This document shows, one piece after another, positions 44,277 through 53,890 of a DNA stretch of 64,000 nt. The stretch covers positions 17,065 through 81,064 of the forward strand of contig NZ_JAKSYM010000376.1 in assembly GCF_022829545.1 (NCBI RefSeq), read 5' to 3'. The notes under the pieces are model-generated. The model was not told where the DNA came from and did no database searches. It worked only from the letters and a program-made list of their open reading frames with translations. The first letter of the stretch is position 1. Each line of letters opens with the position of its first letter. Made by a program: the position numbers and the translations under genes. The DNA is from Methylobacterium sp. J-030 (GTDB taxonomy: Bacteria; Pseudomonadota; Alphaproteobacteria; Rhizobiales; Beijerinckiaceae).

Positions 44277-44960
44277 GCTTATCGCTCCATCGGTCACTCG
44301 AGCGGCATGCCGGCGCCGGTCGACAAGGCTTTAACCGTTATGATCAGAGGATGGCTTTGAATAGAGCGCGGATCACCGCCCCGTCCGATCCGGCTGTGGG
44401 GAGGCATCACGAAGGACCACCACGTCTGATCGCCGGAATCCCGCGCCGTCGCAGATCGGGCGTCCGAAACACCTTCGTCGGCCTGATGCCTTTCCTATCG
44501 CCCTTTCGAAGCGCGTCGATCTAGCCGACGCTGTCGATATGTCATCAAGGCGGCGCATCGACGATACCCATCGCGGCCGGGAGCCGGCGCTTCGCGGAGG
44601 ATGAACGTACATCGACACGATCGTTCGCTTGGCTGGCGGTGTGTAGCAGGATGCCGGCCGCCGCCACTCGGGTTTGTGGTTAGGCGATACGCCGCTCGGA
44701 TGTAGAGCGATCACATCGAGAGGGCCATCGCGGTTTCGCACGCGGCCGAGCACCTGAGCGAGCCCCTCCCGGGAATCACGGGCGCATATCGGATCGATGA
44801 ATCTGGCGCACGCGCAGGCGACGAGCTCCTGGCGATGGTGCCAGGTCCATGCTTTTTTCCCGGCTGCAGGGAAACGTCCGTCGCGCGTCTGATAACGCGG
44901 TTTGTGCATGTCGATCGCTTGGACTCGCTCGCCTCGCGGGAGCGGTCCTTCAACCGCACC
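44277..44960. other. Intergenic, no gene seen
   Basis: Frames on both strands are Arg/Pro/Ser-rich and have no family signals. No repeats of note. Confidence 0.35.
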
Positions 44961-45353
44961 TCAGCGGGATGCTCCCCCTGCGGCGGGAGCGGTCCCGGAA
45001 GAGAGGTTGCTGGTGCCGCCGGGGACCCCCGCGGTCCCGAGCTGATAGCCCCTTGTGTCGGCATCGAAGTTGCCGCCCTGGTCCACCAAGCCGGTTTTGG
45101 GATCGATCTTGATCCTCGCTTCAGTCGGCTCTGATGGCGCGACAGGCGTAATCTCTTGGTGGCCGCCAGCCAGCGGGACCGTAACCGGAAGTTCCCGCAC
45201 TTCGTCAGAGCAAAGCCCCTGACAGATCGGCTCCACCAGATCTGTCGGCAGGCAGATGGCTTTGTACTGCCCCCTGATGCAACCACATCTGCACGCAGCC
45301 GAAGCGCTGGAGGTCAACCCCAGCAGGACGAGCGCGACCAAGCCAATCCGCAC
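44961..45353 (-). CDS. Small secreted Cys-containing protein, unknown
   Basis: A 130-residue protein with a clear signal peptide: VRIGLVALVLLGLTSSASA, then cleavage before ACRCGCIRG. The mature part has six cysteines in its first 40 residues (CRCGC, CLP, CQGLC), so disulfide-bonded and periplasmic or surface-located. The C-terminal half is Gly/Ser/Pro-rich and probably disordered. The GTG start at 45353 has GGGAG upstream. No family is recognised. It lies next to an FkbM-discoidin gene on the same strand, but the 133-base gap after that gene's partner gives no firm operon. Confidence 0.6.
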   Translation of the reverse strand: MRIGLVALVLLGLTSSASAACRCGCIRGQYKAICLPTDLVEPICQGLCSDEVRELPVTVPLAGGHQEITPVAPSEPTEARIKIDPKTGLVDQGGNFDADTRGYQLGTAGVPGGTSNLSSGTAPAAGGASR

Positions 45354-45486
45354 GATGGTATCTCCCTTCGCGGCGGCTCGGGCACGGCCGCCTCTCGTTA
45401 CGTGTACTACGCTGGGCACAGGTGGATCGAAACAGGTCTCGCCGCCGCTCGTGCCAGGCCCGATTGCGTTGCAACCGAGCCTGGCA

Positions 45487-46560
45487 CTAGAGGACGAAGA
45501 CTTTGTCGAGATGCAGGTACGTCCGCTCGGCCAATTGCAACTTCACGTACCGCGCTCGCTCGCCCGCCAGCAGCACCCGAAGCGGGCGCCCATCCGCGCC
45601 GCCAAACGTGTAGCCGCCCTGATCGTGCACGAGACGCCAATGCTCACCATCCTCGGAGAGGGATACCCGCAACGTCCGCGATCGCTCCCGTGCGGCATCC
45701 ATGCGATTGAAGACGCGCACCTCGTTCAGGGCGTATACCGACTCCAGATCGACCTGCCACCACGGCGCGTCCTCGATATCGGTGTGGATGCCCGGCCGCC
45801 CCGTGGGCGCTCCGTTGAGACATCCGGTCGGCCCATCCGCGACGTCGAAGTAGGACCACTCGCTCAGACTGCTCTGGGCTGCCGGCTTGCCGACACTCAC
45901 GACACCGTTGAAGAGCGGCAGGATCGGGTAAGCCGGCTTGCGACGGCAGTAAAAGGCCTCGCCATGCCCCACCCCGTCGAGGCGCAACCAGCGCGGGTGC
46001 AGGCCAAACCCTTTGAGGAAGGCCGTGACCTCTTCGAGCGTACAGCCCCCTTCGTAGAGGGGCTGCTCGCTGACCTCGATGTAGACGCCGTCCACGGAAG
46101 GCAGGCTCTGGCGCGCGCCCTGCAGCACACGCAGGTCCGCCCCCTGCGCGTCGATCACCAGCAGGTTGGGCACCCGCCCCGGGCTGTGCGCGGCGACGAC
46201 CGCGTCGACCGTGGTCGTGACCATGCGCTGCGCCCCCGTGTAGACGATGTCCGGGTGGTGCTCGGCATGCGCGCCCAGGGCGAACAGGCTGGAGGACTGG
46301 CCGCCGTTGCTGGCGACGTTGAACAGCACCGCCTCGCCCACCCGCTCGGCGCAGACCGCCCGGATCGCCGTGTGGAACGGCAGGTCGGCCAGGTTGGCCT
46401 CCAGGATCGCGAAGGCGCCGTCGACCGGCTCGACGTACAGGATCGGGCTGGCCCCGCTCGCCGCGTAGTCGTTGCGCTCCTGGCCCTCGTTGGCGCCCAC
46501 GTGGAGAACGCTTTCTACTGGAAAGCCTGCGATCCCCATCTGCTCCAAAGCATCCAGCAC
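45487..46560 (-). CDS. FkbM methyltransferase-discoidin fusion, copy B
   Basis: A 357-residue paralogue of copy A (22911). The GTG start at 46560 has GGAGG five bases upstream and gives VLDALEQMGIAGFPVESVLH, the same length as copy A. FkbM motifs LHVGANEGQERND and VIDAQGADLRVLQGARQSL are identical to copy A, and a run of more than 50 residues in the middle of the methyltransferase domain is almost unchanged. The discoidin domain (PAAQSSLSEWSYF, PWWQVDLESV, YLHLDKVFVL) has diverged more. This uneven pattern suggests gene conversion between the two. Methylates a sugar in the cytoplasm by inference. Confidence 0.85.
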   Translation of the reverse strand: MLDALEQMGIAGFPVESVLHVGANEGQERNDYAASGASPILYVEPVDGAFAILEANLADLPFHTAIRAVCAERVGEAVLFNVASNGGQSSSLFALGAHAEHHPDIVYTGAQRMVTTTVDAVVAAHSPGRVPNLLVIDAQGADLRVLQGARQSLPSVDGVYIEVSEQPLYEGGCTLEEVTAFLKGFGLHPRWLRLDGVGHGEAFYCRRKPAYPILPLFNGVVSVGKPAAQSSLSEWSYFDVADGPTGCLNGAPTGRPGIHTDIEDAPWWQVDLESVYALNEVRVFNRMDAARERSRTLRVSLSEDGEHWRLVHDQGGYTFGGADGRPLRVLLAGERARYVKLQLAERTYLHLDKVFVL

Positions 46561-47172
46561 GAGCGCCTCCGCACCTCCAGACGCCAGTCGAACGCCCGGG
46601 GCGGGTCTTATCAGGCTCGGCGTGGCATTACGAAGGCAAGCTGTGCCGCAACGCCCCTCATGCGCCCTCCGCCGAAGAAGATCCCGGTTCGTCGCGAGAA
46701 AGCACGTCAAGACAAAGATTTAGAGCCGTGCCCGATCGCATTGCCCACGGTGCACGACAGCCCGCCGTGGCAGATTGATCGGGTGATCCCACCCAACCCC
46801 CTTATCTTGAGGTGAACGCGAAGCGGAACTCCAAGGCGGGCTCCAGGGATCGCGCGGCTGGCTGGAGGTCTCCTTCGAGGCCCGCGCTGCGCTCCGGCGC
46901 CTCAGACTAAGAGGTTTGGATGGGGGGGCCGACTGGCGGTTTCGCAGTCTCGTGTCGTGTACCGTGGGCAACGCGAGCGGGCACGGCTCTCCGTTGGAGC
47001 CACACCCAGACGGGCAGGCGCGTTGCTGGCGGAGGGCGACGTTGCTAAGGAGCCTCAGATGTCGGCACCGCCCCTCGCGAGGGGTTGATCCAGAGACCGG
47101 CGAACGCGAGTCGGGTCCTTATCGGGTACTTATGGCCAGCGCTGCCTTCGAGACCGCTATCAGACGCGCACG
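46561..47172. other. Intergenic, no gene seen
   Basis: Divergent region between copy B and the GT92-like gene; promoters for both should lie here but I cannot place them. No motif or repeat is seen. Confidence 0.35.
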
Positions 47173-48057
47173 ATGATACGCGCCCGCCTTGAACAGTTGA
47201 CGAACAGCCTTCGTGCGACCGCCCGCTTCGCGCGCGGTCGACGAAGGCACGCATGCACGCTGGTCGCGGTCGCGCGGGACGAAGGCCCCTACATCGCCGA
47301 GTGGCTGGCCTTCCATCTCGCCATCGGCTTCGAGCGCATCCTCGTGTTCGATCACGGCAGCGCGGATGAGACGGGCGCAATCGTTCGACGCGCGGCGATG
47401 CGCACGCAGGCCGTCTCCCTCCACGCGGTACCCGAAGCGCATGGCGGATCCCCGCAGATCGCGGCTTATGCGGCCGCGCTGCCGTTCGTTCGCACACCCT
47501 GGGTCGCGTTCTTCGACATCGACGAATTTCTCGTTCCATGGCGCGACGGCTCCGTTCAGGCCTTCATCGCCCGGGTCCCGGATGACGTCTCGGCTGTTCA
47601 CATCAACTGGCGCTCATTCGGCTCATCAGGCCTGACCGAGCCTGGCTACGACCTCGTTACGGAGGCGTTCGTCCGGTGCGCCGAGGCAGATTGGCAGTAC
47701 CAAGCCCATTACAAGACGCTGGCCAGAACCGCGCAGATCCGACAGGTCAACATCCACGAACTCGAGACGCGAACGGGTCGGAGAACCCTGTCGGACTTTA
47801 CGGACGTCGCCCCGGGCACGATCGGCTCAGCCGATCGGATCGTGTATGACGGCATCCAACTCAATCACTATCAAGCCAAGACGCGGTCCGAGTTTGACAG
47901 GCGCATGCGCCACCCGAGGGCGGACGCGCCGAACGTTTCACGGATGGCCGATCGGGATCTTCGATGGCAGTTGCTCGACCGGAACGAGGTCGAAGATCGC
48001 TCGATCCGCCGGTTCCAACCGATGCTTCGCGCGAAGCTCAAGCAGATGACCGGCTAA
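47173..48057 (+). CDS. Glycosyltransferase family 92-like / GT2-like
   Basis: A 294-residue protein of the type annotated as glycosyltransferase family 2 or 92. VAVARDEGPYIAEWLAFHLA (32-51) is the nucleotide-binding start with the family hallmark E-W-x3-H, LVFDHGSADET follows at 57-67, VAFFDIDEFLVPW at 111-123 supplies the DxD metal site (Asp115, Asp117), and HINWRSFGSSG is a typical acceptor-side motif. No membrane segments are seen. In this cluster it would add a sugar to a surface glycan. Donor and linkage are not known. Confidence 0.85.
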   Translation: MIRARLEQLTNSLRATARFARGRRRHACTLVAVARDEGPYIAEWLAFHLAIGFERILVFDHGSADETGAIVRRAAMRTQAVSLHAVPEAHGGSPQIAAYAAALPFVRTPWVAFFDIDEFLVPWRDGSVQAFIARVPDDVSAVHINWRSFGSSGLTEPGYDLVTEAFVRCAEADWQYQAHYKTLARTAQIRQVNIHELETRTGRRTLSDFTDVAPGTIGSADRIVYDGIQLNHYQAKTRSEFDRRMRHPRADAPNVSRMADRDLRWQLLDRNEVEDRSIRRFQPMLRAKLKQMTG

Positions 48058-48269
48058 TGTCCTGCGAGACGATGGTGTGTCGGGCCGCGATTCCGCAGTC
48101 GGAATCGACGCACCAGCCCAGAGCGGCAGCGCCCCGGATCGGACCAAACTCGGATACGGAAATGGCTTCCGGCTTCTGGATGGTGTGCGTTATAGCCGGC
48201 CGATCGCAGCCTGGGACGGGGCGCCCCGGATCGAAGAGACCATACATGATCAAGCGTGATTGCTAACGA

Positions 48270-48530
48270 ATGACAGCTTTCGATGAAGCCTCGTTCAAAG
48301 AATGGCTGCATGCATGCCTCGATCCGGAGGCCGTCAACGCTGACGCGATCGTGCAGCACGCAAGCGACGCCCTCACATTGATCGGTGTTTTCGACGCAAA
48401 AACTGACGAACAAATCTACATCCGCCTGTTCAGTCAGAAGAAATTTCGAGACTTGACGCTCATCAAGCAATCTCAGATCAAAAAAGCAGCCATCCTGGCA
48501 CACCACTATTTGAAAAGCGCGCACGGATGA
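48270..48530 (+). CDS. Small hypothetical protein
   Basis: An 86-residue acidic/helical protein, MTAFDEASFKEWLHACLDPE, then SQKKFRDLTLIKQSQIKKAA. No family recognised. There is no strong ribosome binding site before the ATG at 48270. It lies between the glycosyltransferase and FkbM-discoidin copy C on the same strand. It is real by composition, but I cannot suggest a function. Confidence 0.5.
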   Translation: MTAFDEASFKEWLHACLDPEAVNADAIVQHASDALTLIGVFDAKTDEQIYIRLFSQKKFRDLTLIKQSQIKKAAILAHHYLKSAHG

Positions 48531-48641
48531 GAACATCGATACCGCGCTGAACGCGCGCCCCACCAGAAAACGACACGCGGACCCTCCACGGCGTGGCGCG
48601 AAGCGCATCATGACGCGCATGGTTCAGACGAGGATGTCAAA

Positions 48642-49718
48642 ATGCTCGATCAGCTCGCCGCGATGGATGCGGCCTTCCTGCCGGTTGAAAGCATCCTGCA
48701 TATCGGCGCCAGCGAGGGACAGGAGCGCTTCGACTATCAGGCGGCCGGTGCCAGCCCCTGCTTCTACGTCGAGCCCATCTCGAGCGTCTTCGAGATCCTG
48801 AGACAGAACCTCGAGTCGATGCCCGGTCACCACGCGATCAAGGCTGTCTGCTCCGATGCCGAGGGGACATCCGTGAACTTCAACGTCGCCAGCAACGGCG
48901 GGCAGTCATCGAGCTTCCTGAACCTCGGCCTTCATGCCCGCCTGTACCCGGGCGTGACCTTCACGGGCGTCGAGACGATGGAGACGACGACCGTCGATCG
49001 CCTGATCGAGGTTCACAGTCCGGGTCGCGTTCCCAACCTGTGGGTCATCGACACCCAAGGTGCCGATCTGCACGTTCTGCGCGGGGCGCGCGCGAGCCTG
49101 CCCTTCGTGGATGGCGTCTTCGTCGAAGCCAGCCTGAGGCCGCTCTACACGGGCGGCTGCAGCTTGAGCGAGATCACGGATTTCCTGGCGCCATTCGGGC
49201 TCCTGATGCATTGGCTCAGCCTGGATGAGAACGGGAACGGAGATGCGTTCTTCCGGCGCGAGAAAGGCGAGCCGCAACCGCTCCCGACCTACGACGGCAA
49301 TCGCGCGCTCAACAGGCCGGCCACGCAGAGCAGCTGGAGCGAGTGGTCGGACAATTTTCTAGCCGCGCGTGGCCCGGGCGGAGGCGTCAACGGCCATATC
49401 TCCGGATATTTCGGCTTCCATACCGGCGAGGAGGAGCGACCGTGGTGGCAGGTCGATCTCCAGGAAATCCGCCCGCTCCGCGAGGTGAGAGTCTACAATC
49501 GGGTGGATAGCGGCCGGGAAAGGGCCCGGACGCTACAGGTTCTTCTCTCGGTCGACGGCGAAACGTGGACCCTCGTGCACGATCAGGCGGGCTATACGTT
49601 CGGTGGCAAGGACGGCCGTCCGCTGCGCGTTATGTTGGCAGGACCATCCGCCCGCTACGTTCGACTCCAGCTGCAGGAGCGCGGCTACCTTCATCTGGAT
49701 GAAGTTGAAATCTACTAG
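48642..49718 (+). CDS. FkbM methyltransferase-discoidin fusion, copy C
   Basis: A 358-residue paralogue of copies A and B with the same domain order. ATG at 48642 has GAGGA seven bases upstream. FkbM motifs LHIGASEGQERFDYQA and VIDTQGADLHVLRGARASL have more changes than between A and B, so this is the oldest branch. The discoidin domain has NRALNRPATQSSWSEW, PWWQVDLQEI and a final YLHLDEVEIY. It is followed 85 bases later by a hexapeptide acyltransferase gene, and the two probably act on the same glycan. Confidence 0.85.
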   Translation: MLDQLAAMDAAFLPVESILHIGASEGQERFDYQAAGASPCFYVEPISSVFEILRQNLESMPGHHAIKAVCSDAEGTSVNFNVASNGGQSSSFLNLGLHARLYPGVTFTGVETMETTTVDRLIEVHSPGRVPNLWVIDTQGADLHVLRGARASLPFVDGVFVEASLRPLYTGGCSLSEITDFLAPFGLLMHWLSLDENGNGDAFFRREKGEPQPLPTYDGNRALNRPATQSSWSEWSDNFLAARGPGGGVNGHISGYFGFHTGEEERPWWQVDLQEIRPLREVRVYNRVDSGRERARTLQVLLSVDGETWTLVHDQAGYTFGGKDGRPLRVMLAGPSARYVRLQLQERGYLHLDEVEIY

Positions 49719-49803
49719 GGCCAGCTCGTTTGACATCACCTGCTCGAGCTTGCCGATCCGGCCGCGACAGGGATGCGGGAGCAGCGATTGAGAGAATGGG
49801 TGG

Positions 49804-50652
49804 ATGCAGAACGGAATCGGGCCCACGCCATCGCGGTCGGTGGCCGACGCGTACGGCAAGATCCTCACCCGTCTGCGCGTGAGGCTCCCGCACGCGGCGG
49901 AGGAAATCGGGCTTCAGAAAAACCTGTCCGTGCAGATGGAGGACATGCCCGATTGGTGGCATGCGGGTAACAACATCCTCGTTGCCCCGGCGGGGGTCAG
50001 AATCCCTTCGCCCGCCTTTGTCGGCCCGAACCCGCCCCGGGATGCGATCGTCATCGTCAGTTCGAACTGCACGCTGCCGAATCAAATTCTGATCGGGGGC
50101 GTCGGGTCAGCGATCTATCTCGGCGCCCAGAGCAGCCTGCCGAACGGCACGATCATCTGCACGAACGACTCGATGATCGTCCTGGCCGGAAATATCTTCG
50201 CCATTCACGCCGCAAATCTGGACGCCCGCAACGGTGGATTGATCTATGTCGGAGACGACAATCTATGGTCAAGTAATGTCAAGATCAACACCGATGATAT
50301 GCATGCCATCTTTGATCACGTCAGCCTGAAGCGCCTCAACAGGTTCGGCAGCGTCGTGACGATCGGCACGCATGTCTGGCTGGGTTCCGACGTCTTGATC
50401 AATCCCGGAGCGCGGATCGCCGACAATGCGGTGGTCGGATCAAGAGCCGTCGTCACCAAGACAATTCCGACCGGCTGCGTTGCCGTCGGCGCCCCGGCGC
50501 GGGTTGTCAGGCGCCTGACGACGTGGACCCGCGAGGATATCCCACCGGACGTCCGCGCATCCGACCGGGGATTGACGCCGTATGATTGCGGTTCGGGTGG
50601 CCTCACGCATCGCCTGCAGCGGTTCTTCGCGAACGGGCGTCGCCGCCGATAG
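49804..50652 (+). CDS. Hexapeptide-repeat (left-handed beta-helix) acyltransferase
   Basis: A 282-residue protein of the LbH acyl/acetyltransferase superfamily. Residues about 75-250 form the repeats: ILIGGVGSAIYLGAQSSLPN, then GTHVWLGSDVLINPGARIAD, and finally AVVGSRAVVTKTIPTGCVAV with GAPARVVR, the end signature of NodL/WbbJ/CysE-type enzymes. They transfer acetyl (or other acyl) groups from CoA to sugars or amino sugars. The long N-terminal part (1-70) is less typical. Co-directional with copy C and the export gene, so it likely acetylates the same polysaccharide. Confidence 0.85.
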   Translation: MQNGIGPTPSRSVADAYGKILTRLRVRLPHAAEEIGLQKNLSVQMEDMPDWWHAGNNILVAPAGVRIPSPAFVGPNPPRDAIVIVSSNCTLPNQILIGGVGSAIYLGAQSSLPNGTIICTNDSMIVLAGNIFAIHAANLDARNGGLIYVGDDNLWSSNVKINTDDMHAIFDHVSLKRLNRFGSVVTIGTHVWLGSDVLINPGARIADNAVVGSRAVVTKTIPTGCVAVGAPARVVRRLTTWTREDIPPDVRASDRGLTPYDCGSGGLTHRLQRFFANGRRRR

Positions 50653-50928
50653 GCTCGCCCCGTCGAGAGCGGCGCAGCCGGGCCATGGCGCCGCTCCGCC
50701 CCCTTACCGCGTCGGGACCGCATCGGCCGACCCGAGCGCGTGACCAGGAATACCGGCAGGTTCGCGCCGCGACCTCCGGCTGCCGGACGGCGACATCGCG
50801 ATCCGGCAAATGTCGTTCGACATGGTTTTGCCGCTTCTCGCTGCAACTGCGTCCGGTGGGTTCATTCCGCGATGCTGGCGCCGACCATCTACGCCGTGAA
50901 GTCCCCGAAGCCACGACCGGAGTCCTCC
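50653..50928. other. Leader of the export gene
   Basis: No gene. The frame of the export gene is open back to 50740, but that extension (Arg/Pro-rich) has no homology features. Confidence 0.4.
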
Positions 50929-52173
50929 ATGAGCAACGGCGCGCGTAAGTCTCACGGCGAGTCCGTCGCGTTAAACGAGCAGCGGAACCTCGTCACGGGC
51001 GCGCTGCGCCAGATCGCGCGCGTCCCAGGCTTTCTCGACACGAAATCCGGCATTCGGTCGTATCAGAGCCACGTCAAGCAGGACCATTGGCTGCCGGTGC
51101 TGTTCGCGCTCTGCTTCGTGCTGCCGACGCTGGCAGGGGCCGTGTATTACGGGTTGATCGCCTCGGATCGATACGTGACCGAAACTCAGTTCGTCATCCG
51201 CCCGACGATCGGGACCGCCGACAAGGCAGCCCCGGACTCGGTCGGTACGAACGCCGGCATACCCAAGGAGATGCTGGCGCAAGACACATTGGTCACGCTC
51301 GAATACCTGCGAAGCCGCCCGATGGTGGAGGCCCTTCAGGCGCAGCTTCCGCTTCGCGAATGGTACGGTCGAGACGACATCGATATGTTCTCGCGCTTCG
51401 ATCCGGAGAAGTCGATCGAGAAATTCTTGCGCTACTGGAAGCGACGCGTCTCCATCGATGTCGAACAGACCACCGGCGTGCTCACCTTGTCGGTCGAAGC
51501 GTTTGACCCCGACGAATCCTTAGCGGTCACCAAGGCCGTGATGAAGGAGGCGGAGCGGATGGTGAACGACCTCAGCAGGGCCGCGCGCCAGGATGCCCTC
51601 GTCGAAAGCGACCGTGAATTGAAGATCGCGGGCGAGCGCTTGGCCAAGATCAACCTCGCCTTGACCGAAGCGCGCAATCGTGACGGGGTCTTGGACGCCA
51701 AGAAGGCCAACGAGGCCAATCTCAAGGTCCTTGATGAACTCAGGTCCCAGCGCATCAACCTGTCCATTCAACTTGCAGTCGGACAGCGCGATCTCGGATC
51801 GCAATCACGTCAGATCATCGATCTCAAACAGAAGATACGCGATCTGAATGACAATATTGCACTTATCGAGCAGCAGACCGCAACGGCAAATCCGGAGCAG
51901 AAGCGGCGCCTTTCCGACGCGCTGACGCGCTTCGAGGATTTAAGCCAGAAGCGGCGGGAAGCCGAGACGTATCTCGAAGAGGTTCGCAAGGCTACGGAAC
52001 GCGCGCGAATCCTTTCCACGCAACAGGTTGCGTTCTTCAGCCCGATCACGGAGCCTGCCCGAGCCGAGTCGTCGACGGAACCGCGCAGAGTCCTCATGAT
52101 CAGCCTCATCGCCGCGGGCTCCGCCGTGCTGTTCGCGGCGACCATGTTTGCGCGCAAGGTCTTGTTCGACTGA
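50929..52173 (+). CDS. Capsule polysaccharide export inner-membrane protein, KpsE/BexC/CtrB-like
   Basis: A 414-residue protein of the polysaccharide co-polymerase (PCP) family. A first membrane helix lies at 54-78 (WLPVLFALCFVLPTLAGAVY), followed by YVTETQFVIRP, the KpsE/CtrB signature; a large periplasmic domain with a coiled coil (about 215-370: RELKIAGERLAKINLALTEA, then LEEVRKATERARILST); and a second membrane helix at about 388-410 (MISLIAAGSAVLFAATMFAR). Such proteins link the inner-membrane ABC transporter with the outer-membrane exporter. ATG at 50929 places the first helix normally. The matching permease lies at 55768. Confidence 0.85.
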   Translation: MSNGARKSHGESVALNEQRNLVTGALRQIARVPGFLDTKSGIRSYQSHVKQDHWLPVLFALCFVLPTLAGAVYYGLIASDRYVTETQFVIRPTIGTADKAAPDSVGTNAGIPKEMLAQDTLVTLEYLRSRPMVEALQAQLPLREWYGRDDIDMFSRFDPEKSIEKFLRYWKRRVSIDVEQTTGVLTLSVEAFDPDESLAVTKAVMKEAERMVNDLSRAARQDALVESDRELKIAGERLAKINLALTEARNRDGVLDAKKANEANLKVLDELRSQRINLSIQLAVGQRDLGSQSRQIIDLKQKIRDLNDNIALIEQQTATANPEQKRRLSDALTRFEDLSQKRREAETYLEEVRKATERARILSTQQVAFFSPITEPARAESSTEPRRVLMISLIAAGSAVLFAATMFARKVLFD

Positions 52174-52846
52174 ACCTCAAACCCTGTGCGCCGGATCCGA
52201 AAGGGGTGGGCAAGGCAGGGATGGGGAAGAGTAAGCCTCCTGTTTGGTGATCAAGGCCCCGTCTCAGCGTTTGACCGCCGTCATGCCCGTTCGGTCAGCC
52301 CGGTCGGCTCGATCGAGCTGCCTCCCCGTCGCGGTACGCCCGCCGCCCTCCTGGATGCGATTGCCCGCGCACCGCATGACCTCTGCCATGACACAGCGAG
52401 GCTTAGGATCGGATCAATCGGGATCGTTTCCGTAACGGTTGGAAAAAATCTGGAACGGCCCGCGCTATCAGGAGCTGCGCTGGTCGGTGAATTCCCCCAA
52501 TCCGCCACCAGCTTGCAAGACGTGCCCGATCATCCGCGACATCAATGATCGCGATAGCTACATGATCCACGAAGCGGAGACGCGGTTGGCAACGCATTGA
52601 AGCGGTCTGCGCCGAAGCGGACACCGGTTCGGCGCAAGAGCGCGCGTCACGACAAAGGCTGAGAGCTACGCGCGATTGCAATGCGATCGGGCGCGGCTGT
52701 CATCGACCGAGCCCCGTGAGCCGCCGAAACGCCAGCGCCGGCTCACGGCAGCGCGTCCTCGGCGATGGGGGGTCGGCTCGGACGCGAGGGAGCGCGTCCG
52801 AGCAAGGGCACCGACAGCAGGGCGCGCGGCACCGTCGAGTATCGCT
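52174..52846. other. Intergenic, no gene seen
   Basis: A 670-base gap downstream of the KpsE-like gene. The frames are Arg-rich and have no motif. No transposase or RNA is recognised. Confidence 0.35.
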
Positions 52847-53890
52847 TCAAGCGTCCCAATGCTTGTCGACGATGTCTTTGACCGCGTCGGATATCGCGAT
52901 GTCGAAGACCAGCATCTCGTCCACGGCCCGGATGGTACGGAGTTGCTGAGCCAGATCCCGCACGGAGTCGGGCGGGCTGGGCATGTCCGGAAGCGGCACG
53001 TCGAGTTCGAGCTGGTCGAAGAGCGACCGGGCGAAGGCGCCGAAGCGAGCCTTGTGTCCGACGATCCCGACCCGCGACAGGACTTCGATCGCAGCGATGG
53101 AATTGCCCGGATGCAGCCGGTCCTCCGGCATGCGGGTTCCCAATTGCCGGGTGAGAGGATTGTAGAGCAGCCGGTAGGCCGGCTCCGGAAGCATGCGGAA
53201 GATGCGCTTGAGGCTCTTGGCGTCGACGAGATCGTGGTCGCCCATGAAGGCAGCGGCCTCGGCCAGCGGCCCGAGTTGCCAGCTGTGGGTCGGATCGACC
53301 GCGTCGCCGGCGCGCGCCTGCAACCATTGCAGGCGGGTCGCCATCTCGATGTACGGATCTTGGATGAGAAGCGCCGTGAGCATGACATCCGGCGTCATGA
53401 AGTTCTCATAGCGCGGAATTACCACCGCACCAGACAACAGGACCGAATGCGCGGCATTCATGAAGAGGCTGGACAGGATTTCATCCGACATTCGATGCAT
53501 GCCGAAGTAGCTGCGCTCGAAATGAGGGAACAGCACGTTCTGCAACGCCGTCTCCGGAGCAATTCCGGTGTTGATCAGGCACATGCGGCGTTGTAGCAGA
53601 TCGGCCGTGGGGACGCGTCGGTGAACCAGCACGTTTGTATCGGCGTCGTACAATTCCAGCCGCTCCAGGCCTGCGAGGCCAGGAACGTCGACTTCGGTCA
53701 CGACGAAGATACATTGGCCCGTCGCATGCCAGCCGTTGTTCTTGAACGTCGGATCACTGAGGCTCGCCGCAACCTCCGCGACGCGACGCCCCTCGACGGA
53801 GACGATCACACGACTGATCGCGAGTTGATTGTCGGGCACGATCCAGCCGCGGATCGATAGGCCATCGTCGTGATCAATGAAGAAGCGCAC
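52847..53890 (-). CDS. Hypothetical protein in capsule export cluster
   Basis: A 347-residue soluble protein. The N-terminal 90 residues (FIDHDDGLSIRGWIVPDNQL, then VEVDVPGLAGLERLELYDAD-like strands) look like a beta-sandwich. The rest is helical, with FPHFERSYFGMHRMSDEILS and YENFMTPDVMLTALLIQDPY. I do not recognise the family. No signal peptide or membrane segment. The position between KpsE- and KpsM-like genes, on the opposite strand, suggests a link with the exported glycan, but nothing in the sequence shows its activity. Confidence 0.6.
   Translation of the reverse strand: MRFFIDHDDGLSIRGWIVPDNQLAISRVIVSVEGRRVAEVAASLSDPTFKNNGWHATGQCIFVVTEVDVPGLAGLERLELYDADTNVLVHRRVPTADLLQRRMCLINTGIAPETALQNVLFPHFERSYFGMHRMSDEILSSLFMNAAHSVLLSGAVVIPRYENFMTPDVMLTALLIQDPYIEMATRLQWLQARAGDAVDPTHSWQLGPLAEAAAFMGDHDLVDAKSLKRIFRMLPEPAYRLLYNPLTRQLGTRMPEDRLHPGNSIAAIEVLSRVGIVGHKARFGAFARSLFDQLELDVPLPDMPSPPDSVRDLAQQLRTIRAVDEMLVFDIAISDAVKDIVDKHWDA

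Noticed and set aside
44373..44909. 178-codon minus-strand open frame
   Set aside because: Composition rich in Arg, Ser, Pro and His, no ribosome binding site, no motif; judged non-coding.
46720..47172. Search for a CRISPR array or tRNA
   Set aside because: No regularly spaced repeats and no cloverleaf with a GTTCRANNC-type arm were found here or elsewhere in the window; I cannot run a dedicated search.
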